Source: an uncultured Acidobacteriota bacterium (lineage in GTDB: Bacteria > Acidobacteriota > Vicinamibacteria > Fen-336). From it: a stretch of DNA of 56,983 nt. Position 1 is the stretch's first letter; every line of letters begins with the position of its first letter. Made by a program: the position numbers and the translations under genes. The notes below the pieces were generated by a model. The model made no database searches and was not told where the DNA came from. It saw only the letters and a list, made by a program, of their open reading frames with translations. The DNA lies in contig CADEEV010000029.1 of NCBI GenBank assembly GCA_902826455.1, positions 1-56,983 on the forward strand, in the 5' to 3' direction. Positions 1 to 8,708 of this stretch are shown here, piece after piece.

Positions 1-70
1 ACAGCCCCCAATCTGGCCGGGCCCAGACTATTGCCTGGGCCCAGCCAGATTGGGGACTGTCCCCGAGACA
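1..70. repeat. Palindromic repeat element, truncated by window edge
   Basis: Positions 1-26 and 35-60 form an inverted repeat with 26-base arms, about two mismatches and an 8-base loop (27-34). The right arm continues with TGTCCCCGAGACA (58-70), whose partner would lie upstream of the window, so the element is cut at its left side. The dyad is typical of short REP/MITE-like palindromes that spread in high-GC genomes. It interrupts the nuclease-like reading frame described for 1-640. No transposase is visible. Confidence 0.7.
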
Positions 71-640
71 AACACCGAAGAGATACTCGCGGCCGCCGTC
101 GCGGGCGAAGGCGGCGCCCTCAAGGTCGAGAAACAGGTCCCCCGCGGACGGCTCCGGCAGGCGTGCGAGTCCGAGCCCGTCCTGCACCGGCAGCAGTTCG
201 TGCACCAGCGTGTTCGTCGTCCGCTGCCGATGCTGCAACGCCGCCTGATCGCGCAGCCGCTCGTAGGTCTCGCGTGACCCGCGCGCTGGCGTGAACGGCA
301 GCGGATGCGGCAGTCCCGCCCCCGCCGCGAGCGTCGGCACCTCGCGCATCCCCTGGCCCACTTCCCGCGAGCCGTGGTGGAAGGGCCATAGCCCGGTCAT
401 CAGGGACGCGACCCCGGGAGTCGTGCGGGGGAAGGGCGTCGTGGCCTCGAGGAACACGGTGCCACGGCGCGCGAGGGCGTCGATGTTCGGTGTGCGCGGG
501 CCGGGCGACCCGTACGCGCCGACGGCGTCGGCGCGCAGCGTGTCGACGGTGACGAGGAGGATGTCGGGGGGGCGCGAGGGGCCGCAGGCAGCCGCCGCGA
601 GCGACGCGACGACGGCGGCGGCGCGCGCTGCTGGGTTCAA
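1..640 (-). CDS. Chimeric ORF: sulfatase N-terminus joined to TM0106/RecB-like nuclease fragment (partial)
   Basis: The frame opens at a TTG (640), 4 bp after the stop of the aldehyde dehydrogenase, and stays open to the window edge. Residues 1-20 look like a lipoprotein/Sec signal. Residues 25-105 match the sulfatase/alkaline-phosphatase superfamily start: DILLVTVDTLRADAVGAYG (metal-binding Asp), then TPNIDALARRG and TTPGVASLMTGLWPFHHG. The expected catalytic Cys/Ser motif CxPSR is replaced by TTPGV, as in many type I sulfatase-like lipoproteins. From about nt 325 downward the protein changes to ETYERLRDQAALQ, LVHELLPVQ, LARLPEPSAGDLFLDLEG and REYLFGV. These are hallmarks of the TM0106 family of RecB-like nucleases. 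After YLFGV the frame runs into the palindromic repeat. Probably a fusion of two decayed genes, or an assembly join. Confidence 0.6.
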   Translation of the reverse strand, partial: MNPAARAAAVVASLAAAACGPSRPPDILLVTVDTLRADAVGAYGSPGPRTPNIDALARRGTVFLEATTPFPRTTPGVASLMTGLWPFHHGSREVGQGMREVPTLAAGAGLPHPLPFTPARGSRETYERLRDQAALQHRQRTTNTLVHELLPVQDGLGLARLPEPSAGDLFLDLEGAAFARDGGREYLFGVCLGDSPQSGWAQAIVWARPDWGL

Positions 641-644
641 GCCG

Positions 645-2072
645 CTAGTTCAGGTTGAAGCAGACCATCCGCAGGTTCGTCATCTCCTCGATGGCGAAGC
701 GCACGCCCTCGCGGCCGATGCCGCTGGTCTTGTTGCCGCCGTAGGGCATGTGGTCGACGCGGAAGATCGAGGTGTCGTTGATCATGATCCCGCCCACGTC
801 CACCTTCTGGATCGCCGCGAAGGCCTTGCGCAGGTCCTGGGTGTAGATGCCGGCCTGAAGGCCGAAGGGCGAGTCGTTGAGCAGGCGCAGGGCCTCGTCG
901 AAGTCCCTGTAGGTGACGATCGAGACGAGGGGCGCGAAGGCCTCCTCGCACATGACCTTCATCTCGGGCGTGGTGTCGGCGAGGACGGTGGGCTCGAGCA
1001 CGCGGCCCTTGCGGCCGCCGCCGATCAGGGCTCGCGCGCCCTGGGACACGGCTTCGCGGATCCATTCCTCGGCCCGCACCGCGGCCGACTCGCTGATCAT
1101 CGGGCCGACGTCGCAGTCCTTGTCGACGGGGTTGCCGACCTTGAGGGCCGCCGTCGCCTTCACGAAGCGCTCGGTGAAGTCCTTCGCGATCGCCTCGTGG
1201 ACGTAGAGCCGCTGCAGGCTGATGCACACCTGGCCCGAGTTCGCGAAGGCGGAGGCGACGCATCGGGGTACGGCCTTGTCGAGATCGGCGTCGGGCTCGA
1301 CGATCGTGCCCGAGTTGTTGCCGAGTTCGAGGGTCACGCGCTTCAGGCCCGCGACCGCCATGATGTGGGCGCCCACGGGCGGGCTGCCGGTGAACGAGAG
1401 CTTGGCCGGAATCCTGTCGCGCACCAGCGCCTCGCCGACCACGCGCCCCTCGCCATGGATGATGTTGAAGACGCCCTTGGGCAGGCCGGCGGCCTCGAGG
1501 ACCTCGCCCAGGATCACCGCCGTGAGCGCCGTCTCGTGGGCCGGCTTCAGCACCATCGTGTTGCCCGCCGCGAGGGCTGGCGCCACCTTGTGCGCCACGA
1601 GGTTCAGCGGGAAGTTGAAGGGCGTGATCGCGCCCACGACGCCCATGGGCGTGCGGATGTAGAAGCCCATGCGCTTCTCGCCGAAGGCCGACGCGTCCAT
1701 CGGGATCGTCTCGCCGTGGATCTGCTTCGCCTCCTCGGCCGCGAACGAGAACGTCTCCACGGAGCGTTGCACCTCGGCCACCGCGTACTTCCAGGCCTTG
1801 CCGGCTTCCCGGGCGATGACCGTGGCGATCTCGTCCTGGCGCGCCGCGAGGCCCTCGGCCGTCTTCTGCAGGATCCTCGAGCGCTTCCAGGCCGGCGTCT
1901 CGCCCCACGTGGCGAAGGCCGCCTTGGCGGCCGCGGTGGCGCGGGCGACGTCCGCGGCGGACGCGACCGGCACGGTGCCGATGACCTCGCCCGTGTACTT
2001 GTCCAGGACGTCGATGCCGTCCGCGGCGCCCGACCACGTGCCGTCGATCAACATTCCGTGCGCGACTGCCAT
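645..2072 (-). CDS. NAD(P)-dependent aldehyde dehydrogenase family protein
   Basis: A 475-residue cytosolic ALDH-superfamily enzyme that would oxidise an aldehyde to the acid with NAD(P)+. The catalytic cysteine is Cys283 in SGQVCIS, and the general-base glutamate is Glu249 in LELGNNS. The N-terminal half has the cofactor-binding segment TPFNFPLNL and the KPA motif, followed by FTGSPPVG in the Rossmann part. Full family length. The QVCISLQR context resembles the lactaldehyde/phosphonoacetaldehyde/glyceraldehyde-3-phosphate branch rather than betaine-aldehyde enzymes, but the substrate cannot be assigned. The ATG at 2072 is preceded by AGGAGG at good spacing. Divergent from the DUF1080 gene, and the 80-bp gap holds TATAGT and TACAAT -10-like boxes. 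Confidence 0.92.
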   Translation of the reverse strand: MAVAHGMLIDGTWSGAADGIDVLDKYTGEVIGTVPVASAADVARATAAAKAAFATWGETPAWKRSRILQKTAEGLAARQDEIATVIAREAGKAWKYAVAEVQRSVETFSFAAEEAKQIHGETIPMDASAFGEKRMGFYIRTPMGVVGAITPFNFPLNLVAHKVAPALAAGNTMVLKPAHETALTAVILGEVLEAAGLPKGVFNIIHGEGRVVGEALVRDRIPAKLSFTGSPPVGAHIMAVAGLKRVTLELGNNSGTIVEPDADLDKAVPRCVASAFANSGQVCISLQRLYVHEAIAKDFTERFVKATAALKVGNPVDKDCDVGPMISESAAVRAEEWIREAVSQGARALIGGGRKGRVLEPTVLADTTPEMKVMCEEAFAPLVSIVTYRDFDEALRLLNDSPFGLQAGIYTQDLRKAFAAIQKVDVGGIMINDTSIFRVDHMPYGGNKTSGIGREGVRFAIEEMTNLRMVCFNLN

Positions 2073-2151
2073 CTCGGCCTCCTGAGGCTTCCACTATAGT
2101 CCCATCACGTACAATCCAGAGGCCTCGTGAACGGGGCGGAGGGGGACCACG

Positions 2152-2787
2152 ATGCGACGCAACCTGCTGGCCGTGGCGAGCCTGATGCTGGCCGTACCGT
2201 GCCTCGCCGAGGACGCGAGGCCGTTGTGGAACGGGCGCGATCTCACGGGCTGGACCCACGTCGGTCCCGGCGCCTTCGTGGTCACGGACGGCACCCTCAA
2301 GACGACCGGCGGCATGGGCCTGCTGTACTGGAACGGCGGCAAGATCGAGAACAGCGTGGTGAAGGTCGTCTACAGGAGCGAGAAGCCCGAGAGCAACGCG
2401 GGCGTCTTCGTCCGCATCCCCGAGGCGCCTACCGAAGCCTGGATGCCCGTGAACAAGGGCTACGAGGTGCAGATCTGCGACTCCGAGGACGACACCCACG
2501 TCACGGGCGTGCTGTACTCGCTGACCCGCGCCAAGGCCCGCCCGGGCAAGCCGGGCGAGTGGAACACCCTCGAGATCACCCTCGACGGAACCCGCACCCA
2601 GGTCAGCGTGAACGGCGTCGCGGTCACGGACTTCAAGGAAGGCGACCCGGTTCCCGAGCGCAAGCATCAGTGGGAGCCCGAGCGAGGGCCGCGGCCGGTC
2701 GCGGGCTTCATCGGCCTCCAGAACCATGACGACAAGGACGTGGTCTACTTCAAGGAGATCAGCGTCCGCCCGCTTCCGAAGAAATAG
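2152..2787 (+). CDS. Secreted DUF1080 (3-keto-disaccharide hydrolase-like) protein
   Basis: 211 residues with a Sec signal peptide (about 1-19, cleavage after CLA). The mature part is one DUF1080 / concanavalin-like domain: LWNGRDLTGW at the start, then SNAGVFVRIP, KGYEVQICD, GEWNTLEITLDG and GFIGLQNHDD near the end. DUF1080 proteins are beta-jelly-roll proteins that bind or cleave sugar derivatives (3-keto-glycosides) in the periplasm or outside. The exact activity here is unknown. Lies 24 bp upstream of an M20 peptidase on the same strand, so probably co-transcribed with it. A TACAAT box at 2110-2115 is a plausible -10. Confidence 0.88.
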   Translation: MRRNLLAVASLMLAVPCLAEDARPLWNGRDLTGWTHVGPGAFVVTDGTLKTTGGMGLLYWNGGKIENSVVKVVYRSEKPESNAGVFVRIPEAPTEAWMPVNKGYEVQICDSEDDTHVTGVLYSLTRAKARPGKPGEWNTLEITLDGTRTQVSVNGVAVTDFKEGDPVPERKHQWEPERGPRPVAGFIGLQNHDDKDVVYFKEISVRPLPKK

Positions 2788-2811
2788 GCATCGCGCAGCA
2801 CTGGAGGAGAG

Positions 2812-4236
2812 ATGACCCTGGCGAACGGCAACGTGAAGGCGGCCCTCGGCTACCTCGAGAAGAACTACGGCCAGTTCAAGGACACGCTCGTGGAGCTGTC
2901 GAAGATCCCCGGCGTCTCGGCCGACGGCTATCCGCCCGAGGCCCTGAAGCGCTCCGCCGACGCCACCGCCAAGGCCCTGCGCGACGCCGGCGTCGAGAAC
3001 GTCCAGGTGCTCGAGATCCCCGGCGTCCATCCCTACATCTACGGCGACTGGCTCCACGCGCCCGGCGCGCCCACGATCCTGCTCTACGGCCATCACGACG
3101 TGCAGCCCGAGGGCCGCCACGACAAGTGGCTGTCGCCGCCCTTCGAGCCCACCGAGCGCGGGGGCCGTCTGTACGGCCGCGGCACCGCCGACGACAAGGC
3201 CGGCGTCATGGCCCACGTCGCCGCCGTCGCGTCGTACCTCAAGTCCTCGGGCAAGGTCCCGTGCAACGTGAAGTTCGTGATCGAGGGCGAGGAGGAGATC
3301 GGCTCCGGCAACCTCGGCACGTTCCTGCAGAAGTACAAGGGCATGCTGGCGGCCGACTTCATCGTGCTCTCGGACACGGCCAACTTCGACACCGGCGTTC
3401 CGGCGCTGACGTACCAGCTGCGCGGCATCTGCCAGGTCGACGTCGAGGTGCAGGCCCTCGACCACCCGATCCACAGCGGCATGTGGGGCGGCCCGGTGCC
3501 CGACCCGGTGCAGATCCTGTGCAAGCTGATCGCGGGCCTCACGAAGGACGACGGCTCGCTCGACATCCCCGGGCTCTACAAGATGGTCGCGAAGCCGTCC
3601 AAGAAGCAGGCGGCGCGCCTGCGGGCGCTGGCCTTCGACGAGGCGAAGTTCAAGAAGGAAGCCTCGATGATGAAGGGCATGACGCTCGCCGGCGAGAAGG
3701 GCCACACGGTCTACGAAAAGCTGTGGACGCGGCCCTCGCTCACCGTGATCGCCCTCGAGGCGCGCCAGTTCCAGGGCTCGTCGAACCAGATCATCGACGC
3801 GGCCCGCGCCCGGCTGTCCCTGCGCACGGTGCCGAACATCGACGGCAACAAGGCGGCGTCCCTGCTCAAGACGCGTCTCGAGACGAAGCCGCCCTACGGC
3901 GCCAAGGTGACCGTCAAGACGAGCCGCAAGGCCGTCACGCCCTGGTGGACGACCGATCCCGAAGGGCCGGCCTTCGAGGCCGGCCGGCGCGCCCTGAAGG
4001 CGGGCTTCGGCAAGGACACCGCGATGATCGGCGCCGGCGGCTCGATCGGCTTCGTGGGACCGTTCGCCACGATGCTGGGCGGCGCGCCGTGCCTGCTGAT
4101 GGGCGTCGAGGACCCGAAGTGCAACGCGCACTCGGAGAACGAGAGCCTGCACCTGGGCGACTGGATCAAGTGCATGAAGTCCGCGATCTACCTCTACGAC
4201 GAGCTGTCGCGGGTGAGCCCGAAGAAGAAGCGCTAG
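2812..4236 (+). CDS. M20 family dipeptidase (CNDP-like)
   Basis: 474-residue zinc metallopeptidase of family M20, of the carnosinase/CNDP-like dipeptidase type. No signal peptide, so cytosolic. All metal and catalytic motifs are present: GHHDVQP (His ligand and catalytic Asp), GRGTADDKAG (bridging Asp), EGEEEIGSGN (general-base and ligand Glu), LSDTANFD (Asp ligand) and NAHSENES (C-terminal His). The lid-domain signature HSGMWGG is also visible. The ATG at 2812 follows GGAGGAGA. The 3' end overlaps by 4 bp the 3' end of the convergent transporter gene. It would hydrolyse dipeptides or N-acyl amino acids; the exact substrate is not visible. Confidence 0.93.
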   Translation: MTLANGNVKAALGYLEKNYGQFKDTLVELSKIPGVSADGYPPEALKRSADATAKALRDAGVENVQVLEIPGVHPYIYGDWLHAPGAPTILLYGHHDVQPEGRHDKWLSPPFEPTERGGRLYGRGTADDKAGVMAHVAAVASYLKSSGKVPCNVKFVIEGEEEIGSGNLGTFLQKYKGMLAADFIVLSDTANFDTGVPALTYQLRGICQVDVEVQALDHPIHSGMWGGPVPDPVQILCKLIAGLTKDDGSLDIPGLYKMVAKPSKKQAARLRALAFDEAKFKKEASMMKGMTLAGEKGHTVYEKLWTRPSLTVIALEARQFQGSSNQIIDAARARLSLRTVPNIDGNKAASLLKTRLETKPPYGAKVTVKTSRKAVTPWWTTDPEGPAFEAGRRALKAGFGKDTAMIGAGGSIGFVGPFATMLGGAPCLLMGVEDPKCNAHSENESLHLGDWIKCMKSAIYLYDELSRVSPKKKR

Positions 4237-5525
4237 GCGCCTGGCGCAGCCGTCGCCGCCGCCTGGCCGGCGGCGACGTCGACCTTCGCCAGGAGGAACG
4301 CGCCGAGGACGAAGAACAGCACGAGGCTCAGGATCGCCCCGCGGCCGCCGCCCGTGAGGGCGATCATCACGGCGAACAGGCCCGGCCCGAAGATGCCGGC
4401 GAACTTGTCGAAGACGCCGAAGAAGCCGAAGAACTCCGCCGAGCGCTCGCGCGGGACGAGGCTCGCGAACAGCGACCGCGAGAGCGCCTGGGCGCCTCCT
4501 TGCACGAGGCCCACCAGCACCGCGATCACCATGAAGTCCGAGGCCGTCTGCATGCGCCAGGCGAGCAGCGTGATGACGCCGTAGACCGCGAGGCTCACGA
4601 GGATCGCGCGCTTGGCACCGACGTAGCGGGCCGCCATCCCGAAGAGGATCGAGAACGGCACGCCCACGAACTGCAGCACCAGCACGGCGGTGATCAACGA
4701 CGCCTGCGGAATGCCGATCTCGGTGCCGAAAGCCGTGCCCATGCGGATGATCGTGTTGATGCCGTCGTTGTAGATCATGAACGCCACCAGCATCAGGAAG
4801 GCGTGGCGATAACCGCGCAGAGAGCGGAGGGTGCGGCCGAGGCGGCCGAAGGCCGCGCGCACCAGCGGCTCGTCGGTGGCGTCGGCCGCGGCGGGCGGCT
4901 CCGGGACGCGGCGCAGGATCGGGATCGAGAAGAGCAGCCACCACACGGCGGTGATCACGAACGACAGGCGCGTGGCGGCGCCGGCATCCGCGAGGCCGAA
5001 GCGCGCCGGGGCCTGGATCGCGAGAAGCGTGAACGCCAGCATCAGGCCGCCGCTCACGTAGCCGAGGGCGAACGCCGTGGTCGTGAGGCGGTCGAGTTCC
5101 TCGGGCTTCGCGACGTGGGGCAGCAGTGACTCCGCGAAGACGATGCTGCCCGTGGCCCCGATGTTGGCGAGCACGAAGAGGCCTGCGCCGAGCAGCCAGT
5201 CCCCGGGCCCGACGCAACACAGCCCGGCGGTGGCGCCGCAGCCGAGGAGGAGGAACAGGAGCAGCATCCGCTTCTTGAGCCCCGCGTGGTCGGCCATCGC
5301 GCCGAGGATCGGGGCGAGGATCGCGACGACGACCATCGCGATCGTCGTGGCCCAGGCGAAGCGACCCGTCGCGACCGCCGGCGGCAGGCCCTTCGCCGCG
5401 ACCGTCACGAAGTAGATCGGGAAGACCTGGAGCACCGTGGTCATGAACACGGAGTTGGCCCAGTCGTAGAGCGCCCAGGCCCGCAGCTCCGGCCGGTGGA
5501 GCGCCAGGGCTTCGAGGCCCCTCAT
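4233..5525 (-). CDS. MFS transporter, UMF1 (Atg22-like) family
   Basis: 430-residue polytopic membrane protein with about 12 hydrophobic segments. The start LRAWALYDWANSVF is diagnostic of the UMF1/vacuole-effluxer (Atg22-like) branch of the major facilitator superfamily. MIYNDGINTIIRMG and the late RSLFASLVPRERSAEFFGFF motif are also typical of the family. Substrate unknown; family members are proposed to export amino acids or peptides. The ATG at 5525 overlaps the kinase stop as ATGA (5522-5525), so translation is coupled to the kinase. The open frame continues far upstream, but only this start matches the family N-terminus. Confidence 0.9.
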   Translation of the reverse strand: MRGLEALALHRPELRAWALYDWANSVFMTTVLQVFPIYFVTVAAKGLPPAVATGRFAWATTIAMVVVAILAPILGAMADHAGLKKRMLLLFLLLGCGATAGLCCVGPGDWLLGAGLFVLANIGATGSIVFAESLLPHVAKPEELDRLTTTAFALGYVSGGLMLAFTLLAIQAPARFGLADAGAATRLSFVITAVWWLLFSIPILRRVPEPPAAADATDEPLVRAAFGRLGRTLRSLRGYRHAFLMLVAFMIYNDGINTIIRMGTAFGTEIGIPQASLITAVLVLQFVGVPFSILFGMAARYVGAKRAILVSLAVYGVITLLAWRMQTASDFMVIAVLVGLVQGGAQALSRSLFASLVPRERSAEFFGFFGVFDKFAGIFGPGLFAVMIALTGGGRGAILSLVLFFVLGAFLLAKVDVAAGQAAATAAPGA

Positions 5526-7045
5526 GGCGCCACGGCGCCCCAGCCGAGGTCGAGCTCCTTGCCGATGATCCCGCCGAAGCTCGAGACGAGCTTGCGCGCC
5601 TTGCCGCTCTCGAACTCGCCGCGGATGCGCTGGCTCCAGGTCTCGCCGTCCATCGTCACCTGCACCCGCACCACGTGCTCGCCGGGCTGGACGTCGAAGC
5701 TCTCCCGCAGGAGCTGGCGGCGCTGTTTGTAGAAAACGATCTTGCGGCGCACCGGCGCTCCGAGCTCGCGCTCGAGGACCAGGGCATCGTCCACGAACAC
5801 CTTGAGGCCTCCGGTGCGGAGCCCGTGCTCGAGCTGGAACTCGAGACGGGCCGGGGCGGCGGTCAGGGTCAGGCTCGTGGGCCACAGGCCCGAGGCGGCC
5901 TCGGTCGAGGGAGGCGCCGTCGGGCTCGGCGTCTCGAGCGTCGGCGCGGGAAGGGCGACGACGGGCGCGGGCACGGTGCGTCCCCGGCCCAGGTAGAAGG
6001 CCGCGCCGACGACCGCCGCGATCGCGAGGCCGGCGAGCCCGAGCCGCCCGCCCGAGCCGCGGCGCAGCGTCGGCGCCGCTCCCGCGAGCGTCGGCCTCGA
6101 CGCCTGGCGCAGGTCCGCCGTCTCGGGCTCGGGGGTCAGCGCCTCGGCCACGAGCGTGCCGTCGGCGCGCGCTGGCGCGCTCCATCCGGAGCGATGCCGC
6201 GGCGCGCGGCCCTCGGCCACGTCCGCGAGGTCCTCGGCGAACGTGCGTCCGTCGGGATAGCGCTGGCCGGGGTTCTTGGCGAGCGCCCGCGCGACCAGGT
6301 AGTCGCAGTCCTGGGGAAGGCCCGGAACGACGCGGCTCGGCAGCGGCGGATCCTGGTGCGCGACGCGCGCCAGGATGGCCGGGACGCCCTGGGCGTCGAA
6401 GGCGCGGCGGCCGGTCAGCAGCAGGTACAGCACGGCGCCCAGGGAGAACAGGTCGCTGCGTCCGTCCACGGTCCCTGAGGCCGCCTGTTCGGGCGACATG
6501 TACGAGGGCGTGCCGAAGAACTCGCCTGCGGCCGTGAGCTGCGAGGCCGGCACCTTCGCGATGCCGAAGTCCATGATCTTGGGCTCGCCGGAGGCGAGCA
6601 CCATGACGTTCGCGGGCTTCACGTCGCGGTGGACGACGCCCTTCTGGTGAGCGTGATGCAGGGCCTCCGCCACCCGCGAGGTCAGGCGCAGGGCCTCCCG
6701 CCACTCGAGCGCCATGCCGTTCGCCGTGAGCTCGCCGAGGGTCCGTCCTTCGAGCAGCTCGAGGGCGATGTAGACCGTGCCGCTCTCCTGGTCCCGGCCG
6801 ACGTCGTGGACGACCACGATGCCCGGATGGGAGAGGCTCGCGGCCACGCGCGCCTCGTTCACGAAGCGCTGCTCGAACACCTCGCGGTCCTGGGGATCGA
6901 TGGCCCAGGCCAGCCGCACCGTCTTGAGGGCGACCGTGCGGTGCAGCTCGGGATCGAGGGCGCGGTAGACGACGCCCATCATGCCCCGCCCGATCTCCTC
7001 CTGGATCTCGTAGCGGCCCAGCGTCCTGGGAGTCTCGGCGCTCAT
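5522..7045 (-). CDS. Membrane-anchored Ser/Thr protein kinase (PknB-like)
   Basis: 507 residues. The N-terminal Hanks-type kinase domain (about 10-270) has the glycine loop GRGMMGVVY, VALKTVR (ATP Lys), HRDVKPANVM (catalytic loop), DFGIAK (Mg-binding DFG) and GTPSYMSPEQ (activation segment/P+1). A low-complexity stretch follows, then one transmembrane helix (about 334-354, AGLAIAAVVGAAFYLG), a Pro/Thr-rich linker and a C-terminal periplasmic beta-rich domain of about 130 residues that I do not recognise. Topology is therefore cytoplasmic kinase, TM, external sensor. The ATG at 7045 has GGGAAAG upstream. An extended -10 lies at 7093-7101. First gene of a two-gene unit with the UMF1 transporter. 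Confidence 0.93.
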   Translation of the reverse strand: MSAETPRTLGRYEIQEEIGRGMMGVVYRALDPELHRTVALKTVRLAWAIDPQDREVFEQRFVNEARVAASLSHPGIVVVHDVGRDQESGTVYIALELLEGRTLGELTANGMALEWREALRLTSRVAEALHHAHQKGVVHRDVKPANVMVLASGEPKIMDFGIAKVPASQLTAAGEFFGTPSYMSPEQAASGTVDGRSDLFSLGAVLYLLLTGRRAFDAQGVPAILARVAHQDPPLPSRVVPGLPQDCDYLVARALAKNPGQRYPDGRTFAEDLADVAEGRAPRHRSGWSAPARADGTLVAEALTPEPETADLRQASRPTLAGAAPTLRRGSGGRLGLAGLAIAAVVGAAFYLGRGRTVPAPVVALPAPTLETPSPTAPPSTEAASGLWPTSLTLTAAPARLEFQLEHGLRTGGLKVFVDDALVLERELGAPVRRKIVFYKQRRQLLRESFDVQPGEHVVRVQVTMDGETWSQRIRGEFESGKARKLVSSFGGIIGKELDLGWGAVAP

Positions 7046-7092
7046 CTGCTTTCCCGCGCGGTCGTGAGGGAGAATGGCACCGACGCGCGCGG

Positions 7093-7101
7093 ATTATAGC
7101 A
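7093..7101 (-). promoter_or_regulatory. Extended -10 promoter element for the Ser/Thr kinase gene
   Basis: On the minus strand the sequence reads TGCTATAAT, a perfect TATAAT with the TGn extension, about 47 bp before the kinase ATG. No good -35 box is seen at the normal distance, which fits an extended -10 promoter. Very AT-rich for this genome. Confidence 0.55.
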
Positions 7102-7142
7102 GTTGACCCGGAACGGCCCGGGGCGTAGCCTGTCCGGATCCG

Positions 7143-8708
7143 ATGACGGCCCGCGCCCACGCCCTCTTCCTGGCGACGATTCTCCTCGGTGGCTGCCGGC
7201 GGCCGGCGGAGCGTGTCTCGACCGAGCCCATGCCCGAGACCCGCACCCTGCGCGTCCTGCTGTCGGCGGAGCCCGCGACCCTCGACCCGCAGATGCCGTT
7301 CGACGACGTCTCGTCCGTCGTGCTCAGCAACGCCTACGAGAGCCTCGTCCGCTTCGACCGCTCCCTGCGCCTCACGTCGGGCCTGGCGCTGCGCTGGATC
7401 AACCCGGACGACCGCACCTGGCGCTTCTTCCTGGACCCCGGCGCGCGTTTTGCAGACGGCAGCCCCGTGCGCGCCACCGACGTGAAGTACAGCATCGAGC
7501 GCATCCGCTCCCTCGCAGGCTCCGAGCTCTCGGGCTTCGCCCGCCACGTCGTGCGCACCCACATCGTCGACGAGTTGACGATCGACCTGCAGACCGACAC
7601 CCCGATCTCGATCCTCAACGGCCTGACGTTCATCCGTATCGTGAGCGAGTCCCAGGGTCGCAAGGAGCCGGACGCCCAGCCGCTGGGCACCGGCCCGTAC
7701 CGCATCGCGAGCTGGGACAAGGGCAAGTCCATCGTCCTCGAGCGCAACCCGCATCACCAGCCGATGGCCGCGATCCCGCGCATCGAGGTGCTGCTGGCAG
7801 GAGACGACGAGGCGGCTCTCGCGGCGCTCTCGAAGGAGCGTCCCGATCTCTTCGTGCTGCTCCGGTGGATGCTGCGGGATCGCGTCGCCCGCATGAAGGC
7901 GCCCGAGCACCGCATGGTGTCCGTCGAGGGCCTCGGGGTGTTCTACGTGGTCTTCAACGTGCGCCCCGAGGTGCCCGGCACACCGGGCCGCAACCCGCTC
8001 GCCGACAAGCGCGTGCGCCAGGCCCTGGCCCTCGCGACCGACACGGCCGAGGTCGTGCGCGAAGGCATCCAGGGCAGCGGCCACGCGGCGACCCAGCTCG
8101 TGGTGCCCCAGGTCTTCGGCTTCGATCCGACCCTCGAGCCCCCACGCTTCGACCTCGCGGCCGCCAAGCGGCTCCTGCACGAAGCGGGAACGCCGGCGCC
8201 GAAGATCCCGATCCTGGTGCAGAAGGCGCGGCTGCAGAACGTCGAGGAGGTCCTGGCGCGGCAGTGGGCGAAGGCCGGCGCGAAGACCTCGCTCGTCGCA
8301 CTGCCGCCGGCCGAGTACGCGGAGGCTCTCGACTCGGGCCGTTTCGTCGCGACGCTGCAGGGCTTCGCGTGCACGAGCGCCGACACGAGCGAGCTGCTCA
8401 GCTTCGCGATCCACACCCCCGACGCCCACGGTGGCTACGGGGCCGGCAACTACGGGGGTTTCAGCAACGTGGAACTGGACGCGCTCACCGACGAGAACCT
8501 GAGGGTCTTCGATCCCCGGCGCCGCCTCGACATGCTGCAGCGTGCGCTGCGCCTCGCGAGCGAGGAGCTGCCCATGCTGCCGCTCGTCGTCTCCGACGAC
8601 TTCTACGTCATCTCCAGCCACCTCCGCTGGGACCCGCCCCTCAACGGCGTCGTGGACGCCCTCGAGATGGCGTTCGTGCCGTCGCCGGCCCAGGCAGCCG
8701 CCCGGTGA
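7143..8708 (+). CDS. ABC transporter substrate-binding lipoprotein, family 5 (peptide/nickel type)
   Basis: 521 residues, typical length for SBP_bac_5. The lipobox LLGGC places lipidated Cys18. The mature protein has family landmarks: LLSAEPATLDPQ, NAYESLVRFD, GLALRW, WRFFLDPGARFADGSPV, LGTGPYRI, NPLADKRVRQALALATD. These proteins usually bind oligopeptides, nickel or other ligands for ABC importers. Here the downstream partners are not Dpp/Opp permeases but MlaE/F/D homologues: the stop codon overlaps the MlaE start (GTGA at 8705-8708). A weak promoter pair TTGACC / TAGCCT (7103-7108, 7126-7131) would give an almost leaderless mRNA. Confidence 0.9.
   Translation: MTARAHALFLATILLGGCRRPAERVSTEPMPETRTLRVLLSAEPATLDPQMPFDDVSSVVLSNAYESLVRFDRSLRLTSGLALRWINPDDRTWRFFLDPGARFADGSPVRATDVKYSIERIRSLAGSELSGFARHVVRTHIVDELTIDLQTDTPISILNGLTFIRIVSESQGRKEPDAQPLGTGPYRIASWDKGKSIVLERNPHHQPMAAIPRIEVLLAGDDEAALAALSKERPDLFVLLRWMLRDRVARMKAPEHRMVSVEGLGVFYVVFNVRPEVPGTPGRNPLADKRVRQALALATDTAEVVREGIQGSGHAATQLVVPQVFGFDPTLEPPRFDLAAAKRLLHEAGTPAPKIPILVQKARLQNVEEVLARQWAKAGAKTSLVALPPAEYAEALDSGRFVATLQGFACTSADTSELLSFAIHTPDAHGGYGAGNYGGFSNVELDALTDENLRVFDPRRRLDMLQRALRLASEELPMLPLVVSDDFYVISSHLRWDPPLNGVVDALEMAFVPSPAQAAAR

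Noticed and set aside
637-5220. Very long open frames antisense to the aldehyde dehydrogenase, peptidase and transporter genes (and similar ones elsewhere)
   Set aside because: They are Arg/Pro/Gly-rich, lack family motifs and arise from the high GC content; the genes on the other frames have full domain signatures.
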